Source: an uncultured Pseudomonadales bacterium (GTDB lineage: Bacteria > Pseudomonadota > Gammaproteobacteria > Pseudomonadales > Azotimanducaceae). From it: a stretch of DNA of 64,000 nucleotides. Numbering within the stretch: position 1 is the stretch's first letter; each line of letters opens with the position of its first letter. Below the pieces are notes generated by a model. The model did no database searches. It saw nothing but the letters and a program-made list of their open reading frames with translations, and was not told the origin of the DNA. The translations under genes and the position numbers were made by a program. Below, one piece after another: positions 7,741-16,274 of the stretch. The stretch is taken from contig OY282379.1 in the NCBI GenBank assembly GCA_958295875.1, positions 186,001 through 250,000 of the forward strand, read 5' to 3'.

Positions 7741-9552
7741 ATGACCGACACCCTTCAATACAAGCAGGTAGTGTTCAAGCGATTCAAGGCTTTCAAGTCA
7801 TTTAAGCTGACCTTGCACCACTTCAACATCATGGTCGGACCGAACAATGCAGGCAAATCAACAGTCCTTGCTGCCTTTAGGATTCTCGATGCCGGCCTGA
7901 GACGAGCCCGCACCCGTAAACCAGTACTGGTCAATGGCCCGGAGGGTCGCACGTTGGGCCATTTGCTCGATCTAGCGCCCTTGTCGGTCGGCGAAGAGAA
8001 CATCTTCTACGACTACGACGATTCCCAACCGGCATCGGTCACATTCACGCTGACCGACAACAAGAAACTCGTTCTCCACTTCCCCGTACAGGGATCATGC
8101 GTCCTAGTCCCACACGACCCGTACCGATCGATCTCGACCCCAGCGCAATTCCGATTGTCGTTCAACGCCCCTATCGGGTTCGTCCCTGTCCTCGGCCCCG
8201 TCGAGCACCATGAAAGACTATACGAGAGAGAAGCGGCCCGGTTGGCCTTATCAAACTATCGTGCAGCGAGGAATTTCCGGAATATCTGGTATCACTATCC
8301 CGACCACTTTGACTCCTTCCGCAACCTCGTCCGCCAAACGTGGCCGGGAATGGATATCGGCCGACCAGAAGTCGACACCTCCCATCAAAAGCCTGTTCTC
8401 CACATGTTCTGTCCAGAGCAACGAATACCTCGAGAAATTTGCTGGGCAGGGTTCGGATTTCAAGTCTGGTGCCAGATGCTCACCCACATCGTCCAATCGA
8501 GGAACGCCGCAATCTTCCTAATCGATGAGCCCGACATATACCTACACTCAGACCTCCAAAGACAGCTGTTATCGTTGCTCCAAGAACTTGGCCCCGACAT
8601 ACTCATCGCGACGCACTCGACCGAGATTGTCTCGGAGGCAGCGCCAGACGACATCGTACTGATTGACAAGAATAGGAGTTCGGCGAGACGGATCAAGGAT
8701 CCGACGCAACTGAACGAAGTGTTCACAAATCTTGGTTCTAATCTAAATCCCATTCTGACCCAATTGGCGAAGACGCGCCGCGCTGTCTTCGTGGAAGGGG
8801 AAGACTTCCAAGTCTTCGCGAAGTATGCGAGAAGGATAGGATATGATGATCTAGCAAATAGACGGTCGTTCGCAGTTATCCCGGTCGGTGGCTCTAGCCT
8901 AGATCGAATTCGAAGCCTAAAGAGGGGCATTGAAATTGCGCTCGGCGAAGAAATCAAAGCTGCTGTCATACTCGACCGTGATTTCCGGTCGGACGCTGAA
9001 TGCGATAGGGCCAAATCTCGCTGTAGGGAGTTCTGCGAGCTCTCGATCGTCCACACATGCAAGGAAGTAGAGAACTTCCTGTTGGTGCCTGCAGCCATTG
9101 AACGCGCAGCACACGCACGCCTTCAGGATAGAGCTCGACATGGATCGGCGGTGGCCGATAGCGCTTTGAACGTCGGGAGTGAGGCTGTCGAGTACGTTGG
9201 TTGGTGTGCAAACGTTCTCGAAGATTTTGCCGAAGATCGGAGAAGTCATGTCATGTCGCAGCACCTCGCGTCACGCCGGCGTTTCGCTAGACTGGCTGCG
9301 TCGGGCGAAGACGAAGCTACGACGGGTCGCGCTGCGATAGACGAGTTTTTTGCCGACTGGGCGAAGAGTCCTGAACGACGGTTGGAGCTAATTCCAGGCA
9401 AGGAAGCGCTAGCGGCGGTCAACCGGCATCTTCAAGAGCACCACCAAATTAGTGTTACGATCACGGGAATAGTCAGTGCAATCAAAAACAATGAGATACC
9501 AAAGGAGGTGCGAGAACTTCTCGATGCTCTTGCCAAGTTCGCGGCGGCATAG
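7741..9552 (+). CDS. OLD-like AAA ATPase with C-terminal TOPRIM-type nuclease domain (probable defence protein)
   Basis: The 603-aa protein has an SMC/ABC-type ATPase: FKRFKAFKSFKL at the start, Walker A GPNNAGKST (~33-41), Walker B IFLIDEPDIYLHSDL (~258) and switch histidine ATHST (~293). A TOPRIM-like part follows from ~350: RRAVFVEGEDFQVF supplies the glutamate and AAVILDRDFRSD the DxD pair. CKEVENFLL resembles the 'ENYLL' motif of DUF4435/OLD proteins. Such proteins are anti-phage nucleases (P2 OLD, Gabija GajA) or parts of PARIS-like systems. No separate partner gene adjoins it, so it may act alone. Codon use is notably AT-richer than in neighbours. Defence role inferred from family and R-M context. 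Confidence 0.75.
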   Translation: MTDTLQYKQVVFKRFKAFKSFKLTLHHFNIMVGPNNAGKSTVLAAFRILDAGLRRARTRKPVLVNGPEGRTLGHLLDLAPLSVGEENIFYDYDDSQPASVTFTLTDNKKLVLHFPVQGSCVLVPHDPYRSISTPAQFRLSFNAPIGFVPVLGPVEHHERLYEREAARLALSNYRAARNFRNIWYHYPDHFDSFRNLVRQTWPGMDIGRPEVDTSHQKPVLHMFCPEQRIPREICWAGFGFQVWCQMLTHIVQSRNAAIFLIDEPDIYLHSDLQRQLLSLLQELGPDILIATHSTEIVSEAAPDDIVLIDKNRSSARRIKDPTQLNEVFTNLGSNLNPILTQLAKTRRAVFVEGEDFQVFAKYARRIGYDDLANRRSFAVIPVGGSSLDRIRSLKRGIEIALGEEIKAAVILDRDFRSDAECDRAKSRCREFCELSIVHTCKEVENFLLVPAAIERAAHARLQDRARHGSAVADSALNVGSEAVEYVGWCANVLEDFAEDRRSHVMSQHLASRRRFARLAASGEDEATTGRAAIDEFFADWAKSPERRLELIPGKEALAAVNRHLQEHHQISVTITGIVSAIKNNEIPKEVRELLDALAKFAAA

Positions 9553-10024
9553 ACGCAGAAGGCACGCCGTTGGAGCCGCTCACGGACGGCTATCCGTTGA
9601 GGCGGATGCATCGGACGGAAGTCGCCCCAAAATCCTTCGTTTCAACCCCGTTCGTCGAGCACGGGCAGGACGATGCAGGCCATCCTATGGTTCGAGTTTG
9701 ACATCAATGTTCCGTAAGCTTTTTCAAGAGTTGCGGCTTAACTCTCCCTTCCGCGTCCTAGCCTATGCGCGTCGATGGCCGCTACCTAGCCAGATCGGAC
9801 TCGGCCTCCAACAGCTTGAGGATGTCGAACACCTAGCCGCTCGTCACGTTGCCCACAGGCATCCGCACCGCGAGCGAGCGACGTGCGCCAGCCAAGAAAC
9901 TCTCCAACTGTCCAGTTGTCCGGTTGAAATCCTCCCCAGAGGATGTACGCTCTCGTGGTGTTGGAGAGCCGTGGTGCTGTCCCGTGCGTCCCCGCGAAAT
10001 TGCTGACACTCCCAAGGAATGCCC
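9553..10024. other. Intergenic region with a possible degraded coding remnant
   Basis: About 470 bases between the ATPase and the outer-membrane protein gene hold no intact gene. Open frames on the plus strand here look random. On the minus strand, 9782-9925 reads like protein sequence interrupted by a stop (separate entry). The promoter of the outer-membrane protein should lie at the right end. Confidence 0.5.
9782..9925 (-). pseudogene. Possible gene remnant with internal stop
   Basis: Reading the minus strand gives LESFLAGARRSLAVRMPVG, then NVTSG, an in-frame TAG, then VFDILKLLEAESDLAR and a final TAG. The segment after the internal stop has a convincing amphipathic protein character and GC-biased third positions. 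Upstream of residue LESF the frame loses protein character. No family recognised. It could also be chance. Confidence 0.25.
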
Positions 10025-10942
10025 ATGCGTCAAACCGTTTTCGCACTCGCGCTCGGCGCTGTCTCGGGTGTCATGGCGCTGCCTGCCGCCGGCGAGGATG
10101 GTCTGTATTGGAGCGTGGACTTGGGCAGCTCGCTGGCGAGTGATCTGTCGTCCAAGCGAACGAATGTCGGCGTGCCCACCAACTGCGACCAATGGCTTAC
10201 GCCCAGCACCACACTGCCTGACGGCCGCACCGTGCCGTTGCCGCTCAGCGACCCCTATTGTGGCGGCGGGCCGCGGGCGTTGCCTGCGAGGGCGGTGGAT
10301 TTCAACTTGGATGCCGGCTCGTTCGTGGGCTTCGCCGTCGGCTATCAACGCGCCAACATGCGCTTCGAGATGGAGTACTTCCGCCGCTCGCAGGAAGGCG
10401 AAAAGCAACCGTTGATCGTCCCGGGGGACGACAAGCAAGCGGAGTTCGTCGAGCGCAGCGAAGAGATCCACGATGTGCAAGGCGACAGCTTGTTCGCCAA
10501 CGTCTTCTACGACTTCGCGGCGCGAAGGTCGAACAAGATCACGCCCTACGTCGGCGTCGGCATCGGCGCCATGCGGCTAGGCGTCGACTACTCCGCCACT
10601 TCGAGACGAAACAGCGACCGTGACGCGTTGCTGCAACTGAACCGCAACCCCAATGCCGCTGGCACCGTGTCGCGGGCCGATGAATCGCTGTCGGACACCC
10701 TATTGGGCTACCAGTTCATCGGCGGCGTGCGCTACGCGCTGGGCGAAAAGCGTTCGCTGAACCTGAAGGTGCGCTACAGCAACGCCTTTGAAGACTTCGA
10801 CGATTCGGACAATCCTTGGAGGCCGTTGCGCGGGCATGAATCCACCGTCGGCCCTGGCGGCGCGCCGGTTCACTACGGCATAGCGGCGACGAGGCTAGGC
10901 TTCTGGGCCCTGTCGCTGGGTTTGAGGTTCGATTTCGACTGA
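10025..10942 (+). CDS. Outer-membrane beta-barrel protein (P44/Msp4- or OmpA-barrel-like)
   Basis: The 305-aa protein has a Sec signal peptide (MRQTVFALALGAVSGVMALPAAG, cleavage near residue 23) and a series of alternating amphipathic strands such as LYWSVDLGSS, GSFVGFAVGYQ, RFEMEYFRR, SLFANVFYDF, ITPYVGVGIGAMRLGVDYS, YQFIGGVRYAL, LNLKVRYSNAF and FWALSLGLRFDF. This pattern is typical of small porin-like surface barrels. The ATG at 10025 is preferred because AAGGA (10014-10018) lies six bases upstream; the ATG at 10019 touches that site. It ends in Asp rather than the usual aromatic residue. Two cysteines (in TNCDQW and DPYCGG) could pair. Ligand unknown. Confidence 0.7.
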   Translation: MRQTVFALALGAVSGVMALPAAGEDGLYWSVDLGSSLASDLSSKRTNVGVPTNCDQWLTPSTTLPDGRTVPLPLSDPYCGGGPRALPARAVDFNLDAGSFVGFAVGYQRANMRFEMEYFRRSQEGEKQPLIVPGDDKQAEFVERSEEIHDVQGDSLFANVFYDFAARRSNKITPYVGVGIGAMRLGVDYSATSRRNSDRDALLQLNRNPNAAGTVSRADESLSDTLLGYQFIGGVRYALGEKRSLNLKVRYSNAFEDFDDSDNPWRPLRGHESTVGPGGAPVHYGIAATRLGFWALSLGLRFDFD

Positions 10943-10982
10943 ACTCAAGGGCGCTCCGGGCCAACGACGCGCGGGTGTCCGC

Positions 10983-13631
10983 TCATCGGCGAAACTCCAC
11001 TTCCCAGATCTTATGGAAACCGCCATCCACAGGCATGTACTGGCCGGTCCTGACTTCGGAGATGCCGTATTCCGGGAGAGGGACTGTTGCCAAGCATTTG
11101 CCGTCGAATCTACCGCCGCGCGCGTCGAAGGCGAAGTCCAGGTTGTCGAAGCCGTGTCGCTTGCGCTCTTCCGGCAGATCATCCTGATCAGCAGGCATCA
11201 GGTGCAGGGAGAACATCGCCTCCGTGTCGGCGTGGGCGCATGGGACCCTGACGAAGATCAGGCTTTCGGCGCCGAGGCCCAGATAGACGTCGAAGACGCC
11301 GCGGGCCGCCGGCTCGCCGGAAGTTGCCGACAACAAATGGCCGTCCAACCATCGCCGGCTCTCCTCGAACCAGTGCTCCGCTTCCCAAAGGCGGTTCCCA
11401 TGGCTGTCCACCTGTCCGGTTTGGATGCCGACGATGTCTTTGTCGGGAAGCTGACGCTCGACGACGCAGACGCCGTTGTTCCGCCAGGCACTCCTTGGCC
11501 ACTTGAAATCCAGCGCAGCGCGTTCGTGCGTTCCACTTTCGGAATCCCGCGAATAGACGCGCAACGGGAACCGCGTGCCGTATTCGTCTTCCCATCTGCA
11601 GCTCCGGTTCACATAGGTCAGCCTGCTTCCGCGAAGGTAAACATCGTATCTGGAGCGAAGGATGCGCCCCCAAGCCGCCGGTTTCACGGGTTCGGATGGC
11701 TCGGTCACTGCCTTCACGCGGTTGCCGAACTGGTCTTCGTAGTACACCGAAGCGCGCAGACGACGCCCGATGTCGTAAACCGTGGGGATGTACTCGGAGC
11801 TGCGCCGTTTCTTGGCCGGGATGCTCGTCCAGCCATCGGAGTCGCCGGTTCTCTCCCACCGCCACCCTTCCCCGGGCAGCCGCCGGCCGCGGCGTCTGTC
11901 CAGACCAGCGCGTAACGGCTCGTCCACCACCGGAGGGTTGGAACCCCTGACCATGACGAGCGGCCCGGACTTTTGCTGCAGGCGATACAGCTTGCCGTCC
12001 GCCCAGTCCGCCACCAGCTCCAGCAACGGCTCGCGAGACAGGGCGCTCCGCAGATCGTCCTCCTGCTGCTGAGAGCATCCTCTCTCTTCCCCGTCACGGA
12101 AATGGAGGACATGCACTTCTCCGCGGCCAAGCGCGTTCATCAGCGCAGACTCAAGATGATGCGGTTCACATGGCAGGTTGCCAATGTTGCGCGGACCGTC
12201 GGCGCGCAAGCTCGCGGCGAGCCAAGCATTGCTCAGGACTGTGCCCGTCGGAGCCGCCTCCCGAAAGCGTTGCATGCTCTCCGACGTCCTCCACCGCGGA
12301 GCGGCGTACCCATGCGGCGCACCGGCATTCCAACGCTGTATCCCGCGTTCCTGCAGCACAACCAGCCAAGCTACCTGCAGGACAGCGGCAAACATCAGGA
12401 CGGGCGCAAGGGCCTTCGCCCCCTTCCCTACCATTTCATGACGCCACGCAGGCGCGGAACGATTCACCGCGGCACCCGCCCTCCGCGCGCGGCGCAAGGC
12501 GCCGTCCATCAGCAGCAATGCCGCGAGCAGGAGTGGAACGTACACCGGAGTGAGGAATCTCCACTCCAATCCATGCCAAGTTCCTCCCGACATCATTGCG
12601 GCGACGAGCAGCGTCAGGTACGCGAGCGCGAAGCCGCCGAACACGCACAGCGGAAGCCAAGCGACATCCGAAACAGTCGGAGCGCCGCTCCGGTCCGAGC
12701 GACGGCAGAACGCTTGGCCGGCTAACGTCGCGAGCGCATGGCCGGCCGCCATCGCGAGCGCCAGCAGGACCGGGGCCGTCAACCCGGCGAGCCACCAGTC
12801 CTTAACCGCGAGCCGCACAGCCTCGTCCACGACGAAGCGCATTGAGTAGAGGGCCCAGCCCCTTTCACCCGACACGGATCCGGCAACCAGATAGTTCCGC
12901 AGCATCCACAGACCCACCGGCGCCCCGGCAATCAGCGCATAGAGGGCGATGCGCTTCATCTTCTCCCGCGGCGCAACCCGCGCCGCAAGCAGCATGGGGA
13001 CCGCCGCCAAGACCAGCGAGGCGCCCATGTAACGGGTCAGGCAAGCCAGCGCGCCGAACGCCGCCGCCAAGATCAGGGAAGCGCGTCCACCGCTGTGCAG
13101 GTGCCCGGCGGTCTGCGTCAGCGCGAGCGTCACGAACAGAATGAAAGCAGACTCGCTCATGGCGTGGGACGCCATTTCGGTGAGCGGAAGGGCTAGCGCG
13201 ATCGAGAAGCAGCCCCAGAGCCACAGGAACCGCGAGTGCAGATGGCGCCGCAGCCATGAACCCGCGACCAGAACGGTCAGCCCGAAGATGACGGAGTTAA
13301 GCGGTCCGGCGAAGGCGTAGGGATCCGGCCCGAACAGCCCCCCAAAAGCAAGCATCGCCGGCCACAGCGGCGGCCAGGACACGAAAGGGCCAAACAAATC
13401 GACAAAGCCGTCGCCCGCCAAGAGATTGCGGGCCACGGTGATGTAGTTGACCGCATCCGACCACATCCCCGGTCCGTAGCGGGCCAACCGCAGGAGCACG
13501 AGACCCGCGCCCAGTACGGTTGCCGCGGCGAGGAGCAGGGAGAAGCGGTCGGGCCGGCGCCACGGCGATATGTACCGGGATGGCCAGCGAAAGACGGTCA
13601 AATGTCCCAACTCACCACGATGCCCGTCCAT
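10983..13631 (-). CDS. GT39/PMT-like membrane glycosyltransferase with two tandem copies of a C-terminal domain
   Basis: The 882-aa protein starts with many membrane helices (residues ~30-430). An acidic early periplasmic loop (MWSDAVNYITVARNLLAGDG) is typical of GT-C glycosyltransferases that use polyprenyl-linked sugars. The soluble C-terminal part contains two related units of about 90-100 residues. The first runs from YDVYLRGSRLTYVNRSC to IVGIQTGQ...LWEAEHWF, the second from FDVYLGLGAESLIFV to ISEVRTGQ...IWEVEF. Each has two conserved cysteines. The same unit ends another GT39-like protein at 28316-30283. ATG at 13631 is chosen, overlapping the upstream DUF6884-like stop by 20 bases. Substrate unknown; likely cell-envelope glycan or protein glycosylation. 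Confidence 0.65.
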   Translation of the reverse strand: MDGHRGELGHLTVFRWPSRYISPWRRPDRFSLLLAAATVLGAGLVLLRLARYGPGMWSDAVNYITVARNLLAGDGFVDLFGPFVSWPPLWPAMLAFGGLFGPDPYAFAGPLNSVIFGLTVLVAGSWLRRHLHSRFLWLWGCFSIALALPLTEMASHAMSESAFILFVTLALTQTAGHLHSGGRASLILAAAFGALACLTRYMGASLVLAAVPMLLAARVAPREKMKRIALYALIAGAPVGLWMLRNYLVAGSVSGERGWALYSMRFVVDEAVRLAVKDWWLAGLTAPVLLALAMAAGHALATLAGQAFCRRSDRSGAPTVSDVAWLPLCVFGGFALAYLTLLVAAMMSGGTWHGLEWRFLTPVYVPLLLAALLLMDGALRRARRAGAAVNRSAPAWRHEMVGKGAKALAPVLMFAAVLQVAWLVVLQERGIQRWNAGAPHGYAAPRWRTSESMQRFREAAPTGTVLSNAWLAASLRADGPRNIGNLPCEPHHLESALMNALGRGEVHVLHFRDGEERGCSQQQEDDLRSALSREPLLELVADWADGKLYRLQQKSGPLVMVRGSNPPVVDEPLRAGLDRRRGRRLPGEGWRWERTGDSDGWTSIPAKKRRSSEYIPTVYDIGRRLRASVYYEDQFGNRVKAVTEPSEPVKPAAWGRILRSRYDVYLRGSRLTYVNRSCRWEDEYGTRFPLRVYSRDSESGTHERAALDFKWPRSAWRNNGVCVVERQLPDKDIVGIQTGQVDSHGNRLWEAEHWFEESRRWLDGHLLSATSGEPAARGVFDVYLGLGAESLIFVRVPCAHADTEAMFSLHLMPADQDDLPEERKRHGFDNLDFAFDARGGRFDGKCLATVPLPEYGISEVRTGQYMPVDGGFHKIWEVEFRR

Positions 13632-14298
13632 CGCAGCAACGGCCGACGAACTGCCTAGCGCACTCGTAGTGCCAGTTCGTGCGCGTGTTCGTGTGGTGGC
13701 GTTCCAGCGTACATCCCGGCGCGGCTGGCGGGTTCCCGGAGTTGTAGAACACCGTCCGCCGTGCAATGCCTTCGGTCAAGCGGCAGAAGAGCGGGACGTA
13801 ATCCTTGCCGCCGAAAAAGAAGACGCTCTGGGCGCCCGTCCTCGGCAACATCGCGAAGTCCTTGTACTTGTCGCATTGGCGGCGGCGCTTGTATGTGCCC
13901 CTTGCGCTGTTGGAAAACGTGATGTCGTAGTTCGGTAGGAGATAGTCTGCGGCGACCATCCCCCAACCCGCCGAAAGGATGAAGACGTTGCTGATGCCAA
14001 GATGCTCCACCAACCGCTGGTATGTGGCGTTCTTGTAGAGTCGCCACGCGGTCAGCAGGCCGAAGGGATTATCCTTTCGGTCGTGGCGGTTGTAATCCAC
14101 CAGCATCTGACGATATGTGATCCCGCTAGGAGCGCATTCGTCCGGTCGCCGATAGACGATGGCACTATCGCGCGGCGCACGTTCGGGCGCGGCGACGAAC
14201 AGAACCCGGCCTTCGTTCGGGGAGACGAAATGGCCGGCCGAGGGGCTCTTGGCCGCCGCGCATTGGATTACGGCGATGGCGTTCACGCGCCGATTCAT
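13612..14298 (-). CDS. DUF6884-like conserved protein
   Basis: The 228-aa protein contains VFILSAGWGMVAADYLLPNYDITF, resembling the 'LSAKYGLL...PYD' core of DUF6884/YaaA-like proteins, and an N-terminal IQCAAAKSP strand-loop that commonly begins that family. DUF6884 members are often found in phage and defence contexts; the biochemical role is not established. The ATG at 14298 has AAGG at a good distance. The 3' end overlaps the membrane glycosyltransferase start by about 20 bases, so the two are probably co-expressed. Family assignment by motif recall only. Confidence 0.55.
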   Translation of the reverse strand: MNRRVNAIAVIQCAAAKSPSAGHFVSPNEGRVLFVAAPERAPRDSAIVYRRPDECAPSGITYRQMLVDYNRHDRKDNPFGLLTAWRLYKNATYQRLVEHLGISNVFILSAGWGMVAADYLLPNYDITFSNSARGTYKRRRQCDKYKDFAMLPRTGAQSVFFFGGKDYVPLFCRLTEGIARRTVFYNSGNPPAAPGCTLERHHTNTRTNWHYECARQFVGRCCDGRASW

Positions 14299-14347
14299 CG
14301 CATTACCTTGTTCATTTCCTCAATTGGCGCAAATGGTAGCGGCACCA

Positions 14348-14530
14348 TCACTCAGGGCACACAACGTTCATGTCGATGCCCTGGGCCACCACCGTCTTCA
14401 CGCCGCGGATGAACGTGCAGACGGCGGCCGGCAACGGCTCGGTCAACGGATTGTCCGAGATGTTCAGGTACTGCACTTCGCCCTTCGCTGACCGGTTGCC
14501 GGTCTCTCCCGGCTGCCACACCACTGGGCA
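14348..14530 (-). pseudogene. Possible leucine-rich-repeat C-terminal remnant
   Basis: The minus strand reads QPGETGNRSAKGEVQYLNI, SDNPLTEPLPAAVCTF, then IRGVKTVVAQGIDMNVVCPE and a TGA. 'YLNISDNPLTEPLP' fits one LRR unit and the rest resembles an LRR cap with cysteines. The third-position GC bias supports a coding history. No start codon or upstream repeats fit the same frame, so it looks like the 3' end of a lost gene. Confidence 0.35.
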
Positions 14531-14565
14531 GGCGTCGCTGGCGCTGGGCCCACTGCGGCGAGCGC

Positions 14566-14665
14566 CGTGCCCATGACTCAAGAGCACGGTCTATCGCAGT
14601 TTCTCCGTGCGCATGACGGGATGCTTGCGACGGCGCACCGCGGACAAAAGGGCACAAGGATTGGC
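14566..14665 (+). repeat. Imperfect direct repeat, left copy flanking the Sel1 gene
   Basis: This stretch shares blocks with 16047-16130 in the same orientation: ACTCAAG(A/G)GCA, CTATCGCAG versus CTTATCGCAG, and CCGCGGACAAAA(G/A)GG(C/T)ACAA followed by ATTGG. The spacing between blocks differs by several bases. The two copies bracket the Sel1-repeat gene. Confidence 0.5.
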
Positions 14666-14688
14666 GAGAAGTGGCGGTGCCCTTGCGG

Positions 14689-15843
14689 TCAGTCGGCGAG
14701 TTCACGACTGAGCTTCTGCGCCGCTGCGATCTGGGCCCGGGTCATAAACTCGCGCAGCGCTGCCCGGACGTCTCTCGCATCTCCATTCCCTTGCGCGGCA
14801 GCGAGATTGAGCCAAGCATAGGCTTGGACGTAGTCCTCGGGGACGCCCTCGCCAGTGCCGTATGCGACCCCTAGGTTGACCTGCGCGCCCGCGTGTCCCT
14901 GCTCGGCCGCCTTGCGGAACCACCGCACGGCTTCGCGGTCGTCCTCGGGGACACCCTCGCCGGCGCCGTACATCATCCCTAGGTTGAACTGCGCGTCCGC
15001 GTGTCCCTGCTCGGCCGCCTTGCGGAACCACCGCACGGCTTCGCGGTCGTCCTCGGGGACACCCTCGCCGTTGTCGTACTTGATCCCTAGGTTGAACTGC
15101 CCAACCGCGTCTCCCTGCTCGGCCGCCTTGCGGTACCACCGCACGGCTTCGCGGTCGTCCTCGGGGACGCCCTCTCCGTGGGCGTACTTGAACCCTAGGT
15201 TGACCTGCGCGCCCGCGTGTCCCTGCTCCGCCGCCTTGCGGAACCACAACAGGGCTTCGCCGTAGTCTTGGGGAACGCCCTCGCCGCGGCGGTACATGAC
15301 CCCTAGGTTGACCTGCGCGTCCGCGTGTCCCTGCTCGGCCGCCTTGCGGAACCACCGCGCGGCTTCGCCGTAGTCTTGGGGAACGCCCTCGCCGCGGCGG
15401 TACATGATCCCTAGGTTGACCTGCGCGTCCGCGTGTCCCTGCTCGGCCGCCTTGCGGTACCACCGCACGGCTTCGCGGTCGTCCTCGGGGACGCCCATGC
15501 CGAAGGCGTACGCGAGCCCCAGGTAGAACTGCGCCTCCGCGTGACCCTGCTCGGCCACCTTGCGGAACCACCGCATGGCTTCGCGGTCGTCCTTGGGGAC
15601 GCCGTCTCCGGTGACGTACATGATCCCTAGGTTGAACTGCGCGTCCGCGTCTCCCTGCTCGGCCGCCTTGCGGTACGCTGACTCCGCTTTGGACATCAGC
15701 GGCCCTACTGATTCGCCTTCGGGAACGCCGCCGCTCTCACCCGAATTCTTGCCGGCAGCCGTCGTCGCAATCGCCACCATCACGATGCAGGCCAACCATC
15801 GCGGGCCGTTGCTTCGAGTGCCCCATGGCGTGTTGAATGGCAC
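14689..15843 (-). CDS. Sel1-like (SLR) tetratricopeptide-type repeat protein, exported
   Basis: The 384-aa protein has an N-terminal hydrophobic segment (WLACIVMVAIATTAAG, ~16-31) suggesting export. Eight tandem 36-residue Sel1 repeats follow with consensus AAEQGHADAQVNLGxxYxxG, then EGVPEDDREAVRWFRK. Sel1 proteins are alpha/alpha solenoids that bind partner proteins; in bacteria they act in envelope signalling and host interaction. The repeats are nearly identical in protein and DNA, implying recent amplification or conversion. The last unit (EGVPEDYVQAYAWLNLAAAQG) is the usual closing variant, and the C-terminal helix ends AQIAAAQKLSRELAD. Partner unknown. It is flanked by imperfect direct repeats. 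Confidence 0.85.
   Translation of the reverse strand: MPFNTPWGTRSNGPRWLACIVMVAIATTAAGKNSGESGGVPEGESVGPLMSKAESAYRKAAEQGDADAQFNLGIMYVTGDGVPKDDREAMRWFRKVAEQGHAEAQFYLGLAYAFGMGVPEDDREAVRWYRKAAEQGHADAQVNLGIMYRRGEGVPQDYGEAARWFRKAAEQGHADAQVNLGVMYRRGEGVPQDYGEALLWFRKAAEQGHAGAQVNLGFKYAHGEGVPEDDREAVRWYRKAAEQGDAVGQFNLGIKYDNGEGVPEDDREAVRWFRKAAEQGHADAQFNLGMMYGAGEGVPEDDREAVRWFRKAAEQGHAGAQVNLGVAYGTGEGVPEDYVQAYAWLNLAAAQGNGDARDVRAALREFMTRAQIAAAQKLSRELAD
14805..15690 (-). repeat. Tandem 108-bp repeats encoding Sel1 units
   Basis: About eight consecutive 108-base units, each coding one 36-residue Sel1 repeat. Units share long identical stretches (for instance around 14905-14940, 15017-15052 and 15125-15160). Such near-identical units are prone to unequal recombination, so copy number may vary between strains and assembly may collapse them. 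Confidence 0.85.
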
Positions 15844-16188
15844 CTGTGATGTCCGGTTCAGGGCGACGGCGGGATGATGCGGAGCGCTTGGCGGAGGCTC
15901 ACCGCCCGCTGGCCGTCAATCGTCCGCCAACTGGCCGGAAACCGACCGCGTAGTCGCCGAGCATCCCGCCAGAACTTCCGGACGCGCAGGCCAAGCCGGT
16001 AGGGCATCTAACCATCCACCACCCCGCTGTCCGGTTGCCGCTGCCACGCCACTCAAGGGCATAGCTTATCGCAGCTTCACGCACGGCCACACTGCCCGCG
16101 CCGCGGACAAAAAGGTACAAAAATTGGGGCAATGGATGCTTGGAAAATCCATAAAGCAAAATGAAATCAATAAGATATAGTCTGGTAG
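15844..16188. other. Intergenic region between the Sel1 gene and tRNA-Asp
   Basis: About 345 bases without a convincing gene. It holds the right copy of the imperfect direct repeat (16047-16130) and an AT-rich tail (16131-16188) directly downstream of the tRNA unit. An 86-codon minus frame covers the repeat but has no protein-like character. Confidence 0.5.
16047..16130 (+). repeat. Imperfect direct repeat, right copy flanking the Sel1 gene
   Basis: Partner of the copy at 14566-14665, sharing ACTCAAGGGCA, TATCGCAG and CCGCGGACAAAA blocks in the same order and orientation. It lies between the Sel1 gene start and the tRNA-Asp gene. Confidence 0.5.
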
Positions 16189-16265
16189 TGGCGGAGCGGA
16201 CGGGACTCGAACCCGCGACCTCCGGCGTGACAGGCCGGCATTCTAACCAACTGAACTACCGCTCC
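16189..16265 (-). tRNA. tRNA-Asp (anticodon GTC)
   Basis: Complete 77-base cloverleaf on the minus strand: acceptor GGAGCGG/CCGCTCC, D arm with GTTCAGTTGGTTAGAAT, anticodon stem GCCGG/CCGGC with loop CTGTCAC (anticodon GTC), T arm GGTTCGAGTCC, and encoded CCA (16191-16189). It lies 9 bases downstream of tRNA-Val and shares its promoter. Confidence 0.97.
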
Positions 16266-16274
16266 GAGACTGCC

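Noticed and set aside
9476..10006. 176-codon plus frame after the OLD-like ATPase
   Set aside because: Starts inside the ATPase in another frame and has random Arg/Ser-rich composition.
14805..15690. Regular 108-bp tandem repeats considered as a CRISPR-like array
   Set aside because: The units are coding Sel1 repeats in one continuous frame with no spacers; no CRISPR array or cas gene was seen in the window.
15899..16159. 86-codon minus frame between the Sel1 gene and tRNA-Asp
   Set aside because: It overlaps the imperfect direct repeat and has no protein-like composition or Shine-Dalgarno.
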